DNA from: Pseudoips prasinana
Lineage: Eukaryota > Arthropoda > Insecta > Lepidoptera > Nolidae
Assembly: GCA_951640165.1 (NCBI GenBank)
Contig: OX621247.1
Location: 27,626,001 to 27,690,000 of the forward strand
Length of the DNA: 64,000 nucleotides
Reading direction: 5' to 3'
Positions 30,495-42,109 of this stretch are shown one piece after another. Each line of letters starts with the position of its first letter. Position 1 is the first letter of the stretch. Below the pieces are notes generated by a model, which ran no database searches, had not been told where the DNA came from, and saw only the letters and a program-made list of their open reading frames with translations. A program made the translations under genes and the position numbers.

Positions 30495-30867
30495 GATGAT
30501 GTCCTCCCGACCGAATTTTGGTCACGGCGGCCATTCTTAATGGAGACTAGCCAAATGCGCAGGACATATTATAGTGCACAAATGTGTGCCCAAACACAGG
30601 GGCACTTTCTATTCCATCACTCTCATGATCCGATGGGACGCCTAGCGACACGACCGGAAAGAGTTCAGGTACAGGACCGACGGCTTTACGTGCTCTCCGA
30701 GGCACGGGGGTGTAATACCGCCAACTTCCAGACTTCGGGCTGATACTGAGAAATTTCTTTTTACGGAAAAATCCCAAAATCACTTTTTGGCCCGACCTGG
30801 GATTTGAACCCAGGGCCTCATTATCTGTGGTTGAACACGATACCGCTAGACCAACGAGGCAGTCCTG
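30495..30867 (-). repeat. SINE-C copy with 11-bp target duplication
   Basis: 373 bp between exact TGTTGACGTAT copies at 30484-30494 and 30868-30878. Minus-strand head TGCCTCGTTGGTCTAGCGGT, box B GGGTTCAAATCCCAGG, body with GGCACGGGGGTG (reverse: CACCCCCGTGCC) and 3' end CCGAATTTTGG..GGAGGAC near 30505. Full length. Confidence 0.85.
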
Positions 30868-30878
30868 TGTTGACGTAT

Positions 30879-32129
30879 ACTCTTATCATTAAGTATTGTT
30901 TAGACAACAAACTAAGGTGGAAATGAAGAAGCGAAATTTCTTCTTGCGACACTTCAATTGCGACAAAATACTCAAGAATCCGGTTTCGAGTACATGCATA
31001 GAAGTTATCGAGAATATTGAAGAAATAAAGGCCATAGGGTTACAACACGTGAGACTGCGTAATACCCTACGAGATCGACTACTGGGTTTGGTTAGGGATT
31101 GCCATTACAGAGCAAACATTTACTAACCTACACACAAAACATTGATAATAACTTCAATAAGTTAGCTAACAAAATCATTACAAGTATTTATAATGAATTT
31201 TGTACAAACCGCAGATTTTAATATCTAGGAATAAGTATGTATAGTCAACTATTCTTTTTCAACCGCTTTTATAATGAAATGCAAAGTGAAACTGAAATTA
31301 TTGTTATTTTTATATATTACTGATCAGAAATGGGATGTCAAAATCTAGATATTATGAAGTCTAAGTAAAGTTAGATTTTGCCTACACGCCACAGAAAAGC
31401 ATGCTTTGAGAATAGCAAGTTGATCAGTCAGTAGACATATGGTTAGTTGGTTAGTGGCGTCTCGTCACACGTGCTTGGTGGTGTGTTATGCGTGGCTCAA
31501 AACCTGTATTGTTGAGGATCAGTTTTAGGCTCCCACCATGGCAATGAAAGTGGCTAAGCACTGGTCTGACAGATATATCTCGGATATTGGAAAAGAAACT
31601 AGTGTTTGCACAGGAACTTTTATTGGCGTTGACAGTTGGTTCACCACTAAGAACACGGAACACACGTACTTAGAGTCTCGGCGACTAGCTCTCTGTTAGA
31701 GTCCACACGCGCACACTTCAGAGTCCTCGTGACGAGCACTGCCAAAGCTAAAGTCCAGACGTGCACACTTCTCACTGTTTAGAGAACACTTGGCACTGTT
31801 TACTTTCATTTTTCCACTTATATTTCTCTTTCTTAATTCTCGTTCGATTTCACTGGAATTATAAACTCACCTTCCTCTTTAGCATTCCGCTTATATACCC
31901 CTAAATTATTTCAAATTTTAAACATTTCGATAGTCATATTTTTCTATCGAGAATCTTCGCCTATATGACAGATTAATCGTAATCGGGGGCGATGTTTTCG
32001 CCTATCTCTTTCTTTTCATTCATTAAACTCGCACCATCTCTTTCTATTTAATTCTGGAACCATCTAAAGTCAATTATTGCATTAAGAATTTTGTAGACTT
32101 TTCATCAGACATCCTTTTTCTTTTGTTCT
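30879..32129. other. Unannotated stretch
   Basis: A 76-codon plus-strand frame at 30896-31126 (EVIENIEEIKAIGLQHVRLR) has fair codon quality but matches nothing that I know. 31440-31810 is GC-richer with repeated TCAGAGTC-like words and could be an old LTR or repeat. No gene is called. Confidence 0.3.
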
Positions 32130-32256
32130 GGTATTACCTATTAGCGATAAGACCGCCCATTGTACCTTTTTTATAATTATTTGAGATCCTGTTACTTTTA
32201 TGTTTAATGGTGTACAATAAAGTGTATTTATCTTATCTTATCTTACCTAGAACATT
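32130..32256 (+). repeat. LINE 3'-end fragment with (CTTAT)n tail
   Basis: GCGATAAGACCGCCCATTGT, ACCTTTTTTATAATTATTTG and GTACAATAAAGTGTATTTAT, then TCTTATCTTATCTTA. Related ends lie at 52855-52965 ((TCTA)n tail), 40520-40575 and 63028-63165 (minus). Confidence 0.65.
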
Positions 32257-32584
32257 CTAGCTCTGTTATAAAAGCCACCAAATTCCTTACTGGCACTAGA
32301 GTTAGCAGCCTGAACGTGACAATATAATACATCACAAAAGTTAAACTTAAACCAACACGTTAAGCAACACGAATCTTGCTTATATGCTAGTAGGCGCGAG
32401 CTATACATAGTTTATAGTAGAGAGGTACTCTATTCAAACGAGTATTTCTATACAGGTGTATGGCAATGGCGAAGATAAATTTCCTTCCATTAATCACAAC
32501 GTGAGAATTAGGCTGTTTTGTTTTTGGTACTATAGAACATATTGACTAACTAAATTGAGTATATGGCGGTCCAAATAATAAGTG

Positions 32585-32640
32585 CCTGGGACATTATTCA
32601 CACACGGCCATCTGATCCCAAACTAAGCAGAACTAAGTTT
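32585..32640 (-). repeat. SINE-A tail fragment
   Basis: CCTGGGACATTATTCACACA and GGCCATCTGATCCCAAACTA, the SINE-A 3' end only. Confidence 0.65.
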
Positions 32641-33613
32641 GAAATGACGAAATTGTTGGAGATTTTATATTCATTGGTTATTATCTATATTAAACTATAA
32701 AATTACAACTGCAAAAAGGAAAAAAAAATGTTATTTCTTGAACTCTTATAGGCTTGCATAGTTATGTACCTAAGTCAGATTTGAAACACACGAGGTGAAA
32801 CACACAGTTGTGAATGCTAAGACTACATGTGGGGTCATTAAATAAATACCTAAACCTATCGAAATGAATTTAGCTTCAATGTTTACCCGCTATTATTCGG
32901 TGCAGCTGTGAATGTCTTGTAGGCTAACTGTGAACATAACGTTACTATACAACAAAAATCACATCATACAGGCAAGGAACCCAAGCATGAAGGATACAGC
33001 TACGTACATGCCAGTGGAAACTAGCTTTACGAAAACAATCCTTCCAGCCTCCGTAATAAAACGCTGTTAAGGTCAACGAATGCTGACCAACGTGGCGTCG
33101 ACTGGACCTATCCTATTTAAACTTTTTTTAGTGCTGGTACCTAAAACAATTCTAAAGCCGAGTGTCACTAACGAGGTAAGATGCTAATTTTGTTTACCTC
33201 TACTATCATAAATCCAAGAAGGAGGAACATCATCTCAGTGAAGGAAACATAAACTAAAAAGAGCTTTTAAATGATAATAACGAACAACTTGTATCATCTG
33301 ATGATTTATGTGAAAACCGTTTGATAACTATTTGAATTGACATTTCCGTAAATTTCTGAACACACGTCGGTTATAATTTATGCGAGTAAAAATATGTCCT
33401 GTCAGTTGTTGATATATTTTATTAGATAACATAATAATTAACTATTTAACTTTTTAAGTTACCTACTATTACTACTTCTTTATTATTCTATTAAATATCT
33501 TATTAAATGAAGCGTGACCTAGATACAAGTAGGTAAGTACCTAAAATATTTTATGTAATTACCTACTGTAATAAATGTCCATCCACAATAAAATAAATAT
33601 AAAAACGCCATTA
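32641..33613. other. Unannotated stretch
   Basis: No gene or dispersed family recognised. Confidence 0.35.
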
Positions 33614-33904
33614 TCTATACATATAATAAAATCGTAGGAAAGTCAAAACTGTACATTATTTTTTTTTTTAAAGGATGCTTTTTGCGTGATTTACAATCGA
33701 TATCGAAGCAAAAATATAGTTTTTAGAATTTTTGTCTGTGTAAACTCAAAAAGTATTGCATGGGTTTTACTTCAAATTTTGAATTAATATAACTAAGACG
33801 TCGGGTCAACATATAGGCTACATAATATTACGCAATCACCTAAGGGGGAGGAGCTATAATACATTATAAAACTTAACGCGGGTAAAACCGCGGGGCGCAG
33901 CTAG
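33614..33904 (+). mobile_element. Non-autonomous Helitron
   Basis: Starts TCTATACATATAATAAAATC after an A and ends with the GCGGGTAAAACCGCGG hairpin and GCAGCTAG before T. Interior TAAACTCAAAAAGTATTGCA and CGTCGGGTCAACATATAGG match the reversed copies at 59737-60030 and 62715-63022. Confidence 0.75.
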
Positions 33905-34042
33905 TCGAATAATAAATTTGATCCTAAATTTGTCAATCACAGATTTACCAAATATTTTCAAGAGATTCGTTAGCACTTTAGGTGTTTAGCGGGGTGTTTG
34001 ATAAAACTGTTTGTCAACTGTTAAATTACAAGACACTATGAC

Positions 34043-34280
34043 GGGCCTGTTGGCGTGGTTGGTAGATACGCTGCCTTTCACGCCGCAGGTCGTGGGTTCG
34101 ATTCCCACCCGGGACAAATATTTGTGTGCATGAACATGTCTGTTTGTCCTGAGTCTGGGTGTAAATTATCTATATAAGTATGTATTTACAAAAGAAAAAT
34201 AGTATATCAGTCATCCTGGTCTGGTTTCCACAGTACATGCTCTGCTTATTTTGGGATCAGATGGCCGTGTAAATAAATAA
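34043..34280 (+). repeat. SINE-A copy, best-preserved head
   Basis: GGGCCTGTTGGCGTGGTTGG, TTTCACGCCGCAGG, then box B GTGGGTTCGATTCCCACCCG, followed by GAACATGTCTGTTTGTCCTG and the GGGATCAGATGGCCGTG tail ending in A-rich sequence. The boxes fit an RNA polymerase III internal promoter. It lacks the folded 3' half of a true tRNA gene. Confidence 0.85.
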
Positions 34281-34284
34281 TAAA

Positions 34285-34640
34285 ATAAAAAAGGTTTTTA
34301 TTCACGTAGACTTCAAAAAAGCGCTTGTAAATAGTCAGAACATGTTTGTAGTATTATAGTTGTATACATTATTATTTCTAGTAACATAGATATTAGGTAC
34401 ACATGTATTGATAGTATTAAAACATTAATAAAATTTATTTTATAACAGCAATGATATTTAGCTAGCTCGAATCAAGTTATTGTCAAGAGATTATGTTTAA
34501 GTTTAATTATCTAGTTTAAGTCTAATTATTTAGTTTAAGTCTAATATTTGTGATACATATTGGCAATGGTTCTGTCTATATTAAGGTGATATTATTATGA
34601 CGGACCTTGTGTTAATAACGACGGTCGCGCTTTAATGCTA
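34285..34640 (-). repeat. LINE 3'-end repeat
   Basis: GGTTTTTATTCACGTAGACT, AAAAAAGCGCTTGTAAATAG and TCAGAACATG, later GTTATTGTCAAGAGATTATG and ACGGTCGCGCTTTAATGC, parallel to 8100-8500. Contains a local triplication of TAGTTTAAGTCTAAT. Confidence 0.6.
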
Positions 34641-34871
34641 CCACCGGATCCAATGCAGTGTGTGAATAATGTCCCATATTTGTTTATTTATTATTTTATT
34701 TATTGCTGTTGTTAAAACGTTAAATATCCTGTCGCAAATCCCAGTAATATAGATAACCCGAGACTGTCAGGATTGTACAAATCATCTAAAATGTAGTCTT
34801 ATGTAGAATGTACACTATCCACAGATATTTAGAAATGGACTTGAGTTGACATGGGTTCAGTCTAGCCTGTT

Positions 34872-35134
34872 TAGAGGCTCTCATAGCAAGATGCTCTCAC
34901 CAGTCCGTAAGTGATCGGCGAGGTTAAGCAACTAGGCTCGCGGTCAGTCCATAGATGGATGACCACCTCGTTGGTTTAATTACTGAGCATCTCCATGCTT
35001 TGGAGGGCACGTTCAGCTCTCAATCGCGGTTGCAGCCATTAGACAACAGTTGTTAAGCCATGTCAGAGGCCTACTGGGCGGCTTGAACAACTCTGACACT
35101 AGGGTAACTGCTGCCAAAATTATAAGTAAGTAAG
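34872..35134 (+). repeat. SINE-5S copy with 9-bp target duplication
   Basis: 263 bp between TAGCCTGTT at 34863-34871 and 35135-35143. The head CCAGTCCGTAAGTGATCGGC, GAGGTTAAGCAACTAGGC, GCGGTCAGTCCATAGATGG, ATGACC parallels the internal promoter half of 5S rRNA. The body is TTAAGCCATGTCAGAGGCCT, ACTGGGCGGCTTGAACAAC; the tail is TAAGTAAG. Confidence 0.85.
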
Positions 35135-35227
35135 TAGCCTGTTATAACCGCAATAATAAATATCTCTATATATTCCAATACTACATTAACTATAGCTTAA
35201 TATTTTAAGTTAATTAATACCGATTTA

Positions 35228-35815
35228 CCGCAAGTGACTGACCAGGCACGCGGTCAATCTACCTACCCTGTCAAAGTTATTTAACTTCTTAGCGTTTCCG
35301 TGCGTAAGAGGCCACGTTGTCGCTCCTGGTTCTAGATGTTACACAACAGTAGTTAAGCTATGTCACAGACACACTAATGGGTGGCTCGTTGGTCTAGCGG
35401 TAGCGTGTTCACCCGCAGAGAACGAGGTCCTGGGTTCAAATCCCGGGTCGAACCAAAAAGTGATTTTGGGACTTTTCTGTAAAAAGAAAAATTTCTCAGC
35501 ATCAGCGTGAAGTCGAAGTTGGCAGTATTATACCCCCGTGCCTCGGAGAGCACGTAAAACCGTCGGTCCTGTACCTGACCTCTTTCCGGTCGTGTCGCTA
35601 GGCGCCCCATCGGATCATGAGAGTGATGGAATAGAAAGTGTTCTTGTGTTTGCGCACACACTTGAGCACTATAATATGTCCCGCGCAGATGGCTCTCTGT
35701 TGAGACTGGCCGCCGTGGTCGAAATTCGGCTAGGAGGACATTATTATTATTATTATAATTATAATGGGTGGCTGGAACAACTTTGGCATCAGGGTAATGA
35801 CTGCCCATACAATAA
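35228..35815 (+). repeat. Diverged SINE-5S interrupted by SINE-C
   Basis: The left part (ACGCGGTCAATCTACC, TTAAGCTATGTCACAGACAC) and right part (GGAACAACTTTGGCATCAGG, GTAATGACTGCCCATAC) make one SINE-5S copy split by SINE-C at 35387-35761. The head is poorly preserved. Confidence 0.7.
35387..35761 (+). repeat. SINE-C nested in SINE-5S
   Basis: A 12-bp duplication TAATGGGTGGCT flanks it (35375-35386, 35762-35773). Head CGTTGGTCTAGCGGTAGCGT, box B CTGGGTTCAAATCCCGGG, body CACGTAAAACCGTCGGTCC, 3' end CGAAATTCGGCTAGGAGG and an (ATT)n tail. Confidence 0.85.
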
Positions 35816-36181
35816 AGAAGAATGACGATTTAGAACAACCAATTAAGAAGATTAATTCAATTTAAATACATAAAATAATATGAATCTAACACCTACCTTA
35901 TATTTCAGTATTAATAAGATAGTAGAACTTAGTAAATAAACTTGAAAAGTTTATGTCTTAACACAAGAGTCAAATATATGAAGCAATTCTTTCTCATTAC
36001 AGAAGTTTACGTTAAATGAAAATAGTTGAAACCGGGATTAAGGTAGTCTACCATTAGCTCTGATATTTATGAATGTTTATTGTAATAAATAGATGCAGTG
36101 TGAACGCAACAAGGCTCAGTAACATCTGACTGGAATTAAAATCAAGATTAAAATATATTAACTACCTAGTTACCTTGGTAC
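35816..36181. other. Unannotated AT-rich stretch
   Basis: No gene or repeat recognised. Confidence 0.35.
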
Positions 36182-36184
36182 TAC

Positions 36185-36365
36185 ACAAGTGCATATGTGG
36201 CGCAGCGATTAAGACCAGGGGTTCGATTCCCGTGCAGAACAAATAATGTGTCTCTAAAAAATAGTTGTTCTGAGTCTCAATGTACTTTGTGTCCGTTAAT
36301 TATATGTTTGTAAAGTACCCCGCGACTCAGGGATTATTTTCATAGTACGGGTATGACTGTAAAAA
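36185..36365 (+). repeat. SINE-B copy
   Basis: TATGTGGCGCAGCGATTAAG head, box B GGGGTTCGATTCCCGTGCAG, GTTCTGAGTCTCAATGTACT body and CCCCGCGACTCAGGG tail. Confidence 0.75.
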
Positions 36366-36502
36366 AAGCTTTCAAATAGAGTTATAGTAAAATTTAAGTA
36401 ATTTAAAGATAGAAAAAAAGAGTTAGGTAAAATTATCTTTCTCTCTATGCGCTGCTCTTGCTCTATTATTACGTATAGATCTGCACTTTACCGGATACAC
36501 TC

Positions 36503-36780
36503 CAAGTCATTGACTGGCCTATTTCTAGATATTTATCTAGAAATCTATAATCTATCTTAAACTAATATCGTCGACTTGGTGTACAGATAAAATTCTAATG
36601 AATTTATGTTACGCCTAGTTTAAGACACATATGTTTATTTTTATAACTGTTGAAATAAATAAGTAAAAAATACGTGTCTTAAACTAGGCGTACCATAAAA
36701 TCATTAGAATTTTATCTGTACACCAAGTCGACGATATTAGTTTACATCTAAATCTAGGTCTAGAGGTTAGTGACTTGAAT
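36503..36780. mobile_element. Fold-back element with 70-bp arms
   Basis: Inner arms 36559-36628 and 36674-36743 are near-perfect inverted copies (AAACTAATATCGTCGACTTG left) with a 45-bp AT-rich loop. Outside them a further diverged match (CAAGTCATTGAC / AGTGACTTG) extends the structure to about 36503 and 36780. No ORF. Confidence 0.85.
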
Positions 36781-37331
36781 AGTATTTTAATTCAATTGTT
36801 CTTCATTATCTATTAAATATTAATATTAAATTTCTAGAAATATATAAAGTGGCTTGATGAACAGACTTTTTATTCATTTGACGACTTCATGATAGTGGCA
36901 TTGACATAGAATGTACGTTAATTTATTCATTGTTTTGTAATTGAACTGTACCTATTGTTTTCATTTTTAATTATTTTATTTATCAATGGATATATGGAGT
37001 ATTGTTTTGCTTTAACTACTTAACAATTTAATTCTTTGTTATTTAATTTTATTATTGTTGTATATTGACTTGTTGTTAAATGAATATGAATAAATTAAAT
37101 ACTTTTCAATTTACTTATGTTATGCTACTTTATTATTTTGTATAGCAAAATAATTGTTTCTATACTGTATTTTTATATACATTTAGTATATAAAAGAATA
37201 ATATAATATACAATAAAAGAAATAGTAATATTCAATACCTACTCGTAATTCAAGATACAAAAATTCTTTTAACTTTTTAACTAATTTCGTAGACGAAGGT
37301 TTTAAGATTATTTTAATTTTGTTCAATAGAA
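36781..37331. other. Unannotated AT-rich stretch
   Basis: No gene or repeat recognised. Confidence 0.35.
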
Positions 37332-37545
37332 TTAAAATATTAACTTCATCATATCAGCAGAAAGACGTCTACTACTGGACCAAGACGTCCCCCAAAGATC
37401 TTAACAATTGCCGGTCTTGCGCTATCCGCATCGAGCGGTTTCCAGCGACCCGCACAAGATCATCGGTCCATCTTGTAGGGGGCCTGCCCACGCTGCGTCT
37501 TCCGATTCGTGGTCGCTATTCGAGAACCTTTCTTCCCCAATATTA
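37332..37545 (-). pseudogene. RTE-like LINE ORF2 C-terminus (5'-truncated)
   Basis: From the left: TTCATCATATCAGCAGAAAG (3' tail and stop region), then reversed coding sequence for the RTE end; GGTCCATCTTGTAGGGGGCC and CACGCTGCGTCTTCCGATTC encode TRWTDDL- and TGRRSVG-like segments on the minus strand. It matches 12424-12690 and 50826-51085 and stops at about 37545. Confidence 0.7.
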
Positions 37546-37825
37546 ACTTGGTTATTAAAAAAACACATAAGACACATGGCTTAACACTCTCGTTAGATTT
37601 TAGAGACTAACTAGTTAGATATAATTTAATTAAGGTTGTGTCCATCTAACATTGTTGTAGAACTCTGTAATAGGCTAAGTGTAATCGTACTGTAAAAATA
37701 GCATGCAATTTGTCAAAATGACTGTAGATTAGGAACCTCTTAGTATTAAATAAAATAATTAAAAGTAAATAAATAATAAGTTACTAGAGGATATTATAAG
37801 GGACAGCAAGAAGAGCTCCTAGTTT

Positions 37826-38110
37826 TTTTATATCTGAGGGCGACAAAAAGCAGGTGGGTCACCTGATGGTAAGTGATCACCTCCGCCCATGGAAAATCGC
37901 AACACCAGTAGAGTCGCGGATGTGTTGCTGGTCTCAAAAAGTCAGCAAACAAGTGTTGCTGACCCTTCCCCTTACCCCGATGAGCTCTGGCGACCTTACT
38001 CACACGCAGAAACACAAAATTAAAATTGTTAATGTTATTATTAAGGAATGTCATCTGTAAGGTAGAGGTACTTACCCAGTCGGGCTGCTCTTTGTGCAAA
38101 ATGAACGCTT
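37826..38110 (-). repeat. LINE-G 3'-end copy
   Basis: TTTTTTATATCTGAGGGCGAC, GGGTCACCTGATGGTAAGTG and CCTCCGCCCATGG, then about 200 bp shared with 55972-56265 (GATGAGCTCTGGCGACCTTA, TTAAGGAATGTCATCTGTAA, CCCAGTCGGGC). Confidence 0.65.
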
Positions 38111-40333
38111 TGCCCTACCTCTCTTGAATTCTGTCCAATAATATCAACCCCTACCGACTCTTATTTATATGATAAAGTCCTCCAATCAAAAGCTCTAAAA
38201 AGCCCTTGTCAAAATAATGTTTATCCTCCATATTTCAGCTGCTAATATTCTTACTCATTAGCTATGCTCAAACACCTGCCACTTTGAGAATGCATTAGTG
38301 CGTACATAAACGTGATTGGATACTGGCTAGTGGCTACAGCATATTATAGCATATCGTGTGGAGCTTTAGCCCAAATGCGAAATACCATACTGTATTACTA
38401 CATTTTCTGTGTGGTTTACTGTTAATTTATTGTAGCTATTTAAGAAGAAGAAAAAAGAATTATTCAAAAATTGCACAGACAACTAAAATATTGAATTAAA
38501 ATAAAAAAAAGCAATGACATTTGTCGTCCGTGCAAAACCGAAATAGCACCGTCTCATTTTTAACACGATGTATGCAGTTAGCTTAGGATGCATTCACTGC
38601 TTCACCGGACTATAGAGGCGAGCGTGGACTCAAACCGTCTCCTAATATAAAACTACAAACTAAGTCCCCACGCCGGAGGGCACCCCCTTTGAGGTTCAAA
38701 CCTTGACTCTGGGTGGTTACTGGCGAGGAGATCCGAGAGGGCGTATCATTTTAGGGATGTTTTGTGCAACTTTGCTCTACGTTAATACGCGACGGGGCCC
38801 GCTCTTCCAGTTTAGGTCCGGAGAGGGCTTTTCATCGATACGAATGAGGCACCATCTCAGCATTTGCTAGAATATCTATATTATACTGTTCTAGCGTTGT
38901 TAAGTCTGATGGTGCCGAGTGACTCTCCCGGAACAATAACTTAAAAATAATATAAGTAAGTCGCGGAGAATGAGATGTCTTACAAATTAATAATAAAATA
39001 AGAAACTAACAATAACAAAACAGTAGTTCAAAAATGTATTGAGGGGATAGTCCTATCCTCTTTTATAATTGTGTCCTTTATAGGTCAGTCATAGCCCATA
39101 ATCCGACCCGGTTCAAAAATATGGTTAAAGAATCTTTATTTCTCAAAAAGAATAATACATTTTTCGCTTACTTGAGAACTTATATCTATAAAAGATAACA
39201 ATATTTTGTAAGTAGAAAGTACTTCGCTTTTCAACACTAAACTTAAAAAAAACCACTAGTACATATGCGTTCCATATTTTTGTCTATGCCACGAACGAGT
39301 GTCAAAGACATACTTAACATAGGTAAACGTAAAATAATTAGTTAAACAGCATTCTTATCGGATATTAACGCAGCTAACTTTTACTGTACCTCGCCGACAT
39401 GGTGAATTACAACTTGAATAAAATGTCGGGAAAATTAAATAAAGTAAAAATATTAGGTAATATAAACTGTGTGATAGATTATGCGGCATACAATGTATAG
39501 ATTTTTTTATTTCATACTGATAAAAAGGAATAAAACGTTCTTGTTAATTAAGTATGTATCTGTGCGACATAAGGGCAGATCACTGGTATTCTGTACGACC
39601 GTAATTGGGCCGCTTAGCACATTATACAACTAATATTCAATCCCTAAGTCTGAAGTTACCACATTTGAAATTATTCCGTCCAGTAAATTGAGAGGCAACA
39701 GGCTGTGGCAGACAGACACGCACGCGTATAAGTTTATGTGCCGTTTTAATTTGGCAATATTACATTTTATGTATTTGATTTGAAGTTTCGTAAGCCATCG
39801 ATACAAATAAATTAAATTGACGTTAAGATTTATACAACCAAATTCTAATTTTATTTAAGCTAAAATTAATAGATGATGATCAAATAACTTGCCTGTTTAC
39901 TTAATATAACTAGTTTATTACTAAATTTAGTTATTGTGTTTATATGTATGAGGGTAATTACCCTTATACATACAAAGACGCACACAAGCACACCTCACAT
40001 AGAAACATACACACACAACCTTCAGCATGCTTTACCGCATATACCTTAATTTTAACTAACCGAGATGAAGCTTTTCGGGTACCGTATAGTGTTGGATATG
40101 GAAGAGCCGTGACCTTCTGACACAGGTGTACTTCACTTAATAGAACAACTTCAATCAACAACAAGAAACAGACTATACCATTATGTTAAAGAACTAAAAT
40201 TTATTTAATTTTGATCATTTTTAATTTTATTCAACGGATTTCGACACAATGGATATGAGAACACTCCGATAGACATATCGAAAAAATCTAACAATTTTGT
40301 CTTTCAAAATTAATTATATTTTTGTGTCTGTGC
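38111..40333. other. Long stretch without a supported gene
   Basis: 38640-38860 (ACTCTGGGTGGTTACTGGCG, TTTTGTGCAACTTTGCTCTACG, CTCCGGAGAGGGCTTTTC-like) partly recurs at 46730-46825 (TTTGGTGCAACTGTCGCTCTACG), so an unnamed repeat is present. 39045-39085 has GGATAGTCCTATCC followed by TCTTTTATAATTGTGTCC, similar to 40917-40950. The rest is unrecognised. Confidence 0.35.
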
Positions 40334-40395
40334 CGTTTCGAGGATTAGCCGGAACAAATAATTTAGTTAATTTGTTCCGGCTTATCTCCGAAACG
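40334..40395. repeat. Fold-back hairpin
   Basis: 26-bp arms at 40334-40359 and 40370-40395 (CGTTTCG..CCGGAACAAAT) with three mismatches and a 10-nt loop. Probably a small MITE. Confidence 0.75.
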
Positions 40396-40484
40396 ACTTC
40401 TCTGGCTGATAACTGATATTGTAAGATGTAACATACCATTCGCGTAGAAATAAAGTAGATATTAAAAGGATAAAAACATAGTAG

Positions 40485-40580
40485 AGTTAAAAATAGCGCT
40501 TGTAAAGGGTCAGAACACAGAATCTAGGTAGATAGATAGATAGATACACTTTATTGCACCAAATAAAAATATCACATAGT
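40485..40580 (-). repeat. Mixed LINE 3'-end fragments
   Basis: AGCGCTTGTAAAGGGTCAGAAC recalls the LINE end at 34285. It is followed by (TAGA)n and TACACTTTATTGCACC, the reverse of the (TCTA)n-tailed LINE end at 52930. Confidence 0.55.
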
Positions 40581-40999
40581 ATATATTTTTTAATTATTAG
40601 GTACCTGTATATATTTAAATCTGCGGTTTGTATTAAATAATTTAGAATTAATAATAGACACAACTCCATTATGGAATTTTTTCAGGTTTCAGTCTTTGTC
40701 CAGGTGGGGATGCAATTCGCCTGACATGATGATCCAAAACCAAAATAAAATTAGTATTCATGTAATACTTGTTTCATTTTGGTTTGGGTTAAGGGTTGGT
40801 CTTACATGTTTACCTACTGCTTCTAACGAGAATAGTACTTTAGATATCGACAAAAAGAACATGGCAAATACTTTGAATTATTACTCTACCTTTCCACTTT
40901 AAAATGTATTGCGAAGATACTCCTATCCTCTTTTATAATGGTGTCCTTTTTTGTTATGTTATTCAGCTGCAAAATCGATGTTAAATTGAGTAAGCGTAG
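40581..40999. other. Unannotated stretch
   Basis: No gene recognised. 40912-40951 resembles 39045-39085. Confidence 0.35.
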
Positions 41000-41131
41000 G
41001 TACAGATGCCAGCACATCCAGCTACCCCAATCTGTCAAATTTCTTTTATAGATTTTCATTACAAAATCATAAGGTTCACTTTCAATTGGGGAAATTTGAT
41101 AGATTGGGGTAGCTTGATGTGCTGGCTGTAC
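41000..41131. mobile_element. MITE-1 copy
   Basis: GTACAGATGCCAGCACATCC left, inner GCTACCCCAATCTGTCAAAT, right TTGATAGATTGGGGTAGC..GATGTGCTGGCTGTAC. The right TIR has a 2-bp deletion. Confidence 0.85.
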
Positions 41132-41464
41132 ATAGAGGCACTCAATTGTCAGCTGTCCGTAATCGCTTAGCGAGGTAAACTATCTAGGTACATAGTATGT
41201 ATATGGTTGACCGCAAAATTACTTTCAATTCTGAACTTCCTTCGAAGGGCACGTTAAGGGCTGTGGAAAGGTTGAGTGTGTAATATAATAAGTAATACAT
41301 TTTTATATTCTATTATCAATCGGCAATATTTATTTAAAATGCAAATAAAAGAAAAGTTGTGTAATAGATTTTCAGGGCTGTTAATGCGTTTTAGTATTAG
41401 CCAATTGTGGCCTTACTCATTCGTTATCAAAATATTTAAAATTATCATAATATTTTCAAATATA
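41132..41464. other. Unannotated stretch between MITEs
   Basis: AT-rich; no gene recognised. Confidence 0.35.
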
Positions 41465-41852
41465 CAACATGTAACGTAATTAACGCACACCCTCAAACAC
41501 CCCAATTAGAATATTATGTTGTAATCATAATACATACACTGAATTTTTAATTTAACATGTTGCACTGTTATTTACTAAATTAGTTTCTTGGAATAAATGT
41601 TATTTTTCTTTATTTTGTATTTAATGATGGAATTTGTATGTATACAAACAATACTGCGATTTAAAAAGTCTTATTACTTTGACTTACGGTCCATTTCAAT
41701 CTGTTTTGACTGTACAGGGTGAATATGACGATAATTTCCGTAGTTTTAATTATTTAGGAATGAAAAATTACCTATATTAAAAATGATATAAATCGATTCA
41801 GTAATCGATTCTGAACTATTTTCAGGATGTGCGTTAATTAAGTTACATGTTG
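41465..41852. mobile_element. MITE-2 copy with TA flanks
   Basis: 388 bp; TIRs of about 28 bp (CAACATGTAACGTAATTAAC.. / ..GTTAATTAAGTTACATGTTG), flanked by TA on both sides as for Tc1/mariner-type elements. It is similar end to end to 61959-62345. Confidence 0.85.
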
Positions 41853-41959
41853 TATAACATACCTTTTCTACGAGTAATATTGACATTTTGAATTAATGTT
41901 TCCGATTATGGTATAAAAAGAAAAGTGTTTTTCACACGTTCCACGTATCCGCAGTTTAG

Positions 41960-42085
41960 CTGTCAATTCCGGCTATAGTGTTTAGACAATAGCCAATAAT
42001 CATTATTGTCCGTGGCCTACTTATTGGATAAAACAACTCTGACACTTAGTCACTTGGGTAATCACTGTCTGAAACAATAAACCTT
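41960..42085 (+). repeat. SINE-5S tail remnant
   Basis: GTGGCCTACTTATTGGATAAAACAAC, CTCTGACACTTAGTCAC, GGGTAATCACTGTCTGAAAC, AATAA match the 3' half of SINE-5S. The 5S-like head is gone. Confidence 0.5.
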
Positions 42086-42109
42086 TTTTTTATCAGTCCT
42101 TTCTGATGC

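Noticed and set aside
30896..31126. 76-codon frame with plausible codon use
   Set aside because: No recognisable domain, no flanking gene signals and it lies next to a SINE; kept only as a note.
31440..31810. LTR retrotransposon end
   Set aside because: Repeated TCAGAGTC-like words suggested an LTR, but no matching second LTR, primer-binding site or polyprotein is seen.
34043..34117. tRNA gene
   Set aside because: Box A- and box B-like motifs are present, but no acceptor stem pairs and the sequence continues into a repeated SINE body; same for SINE-B and SINE-C heads (for example 35391-35455).
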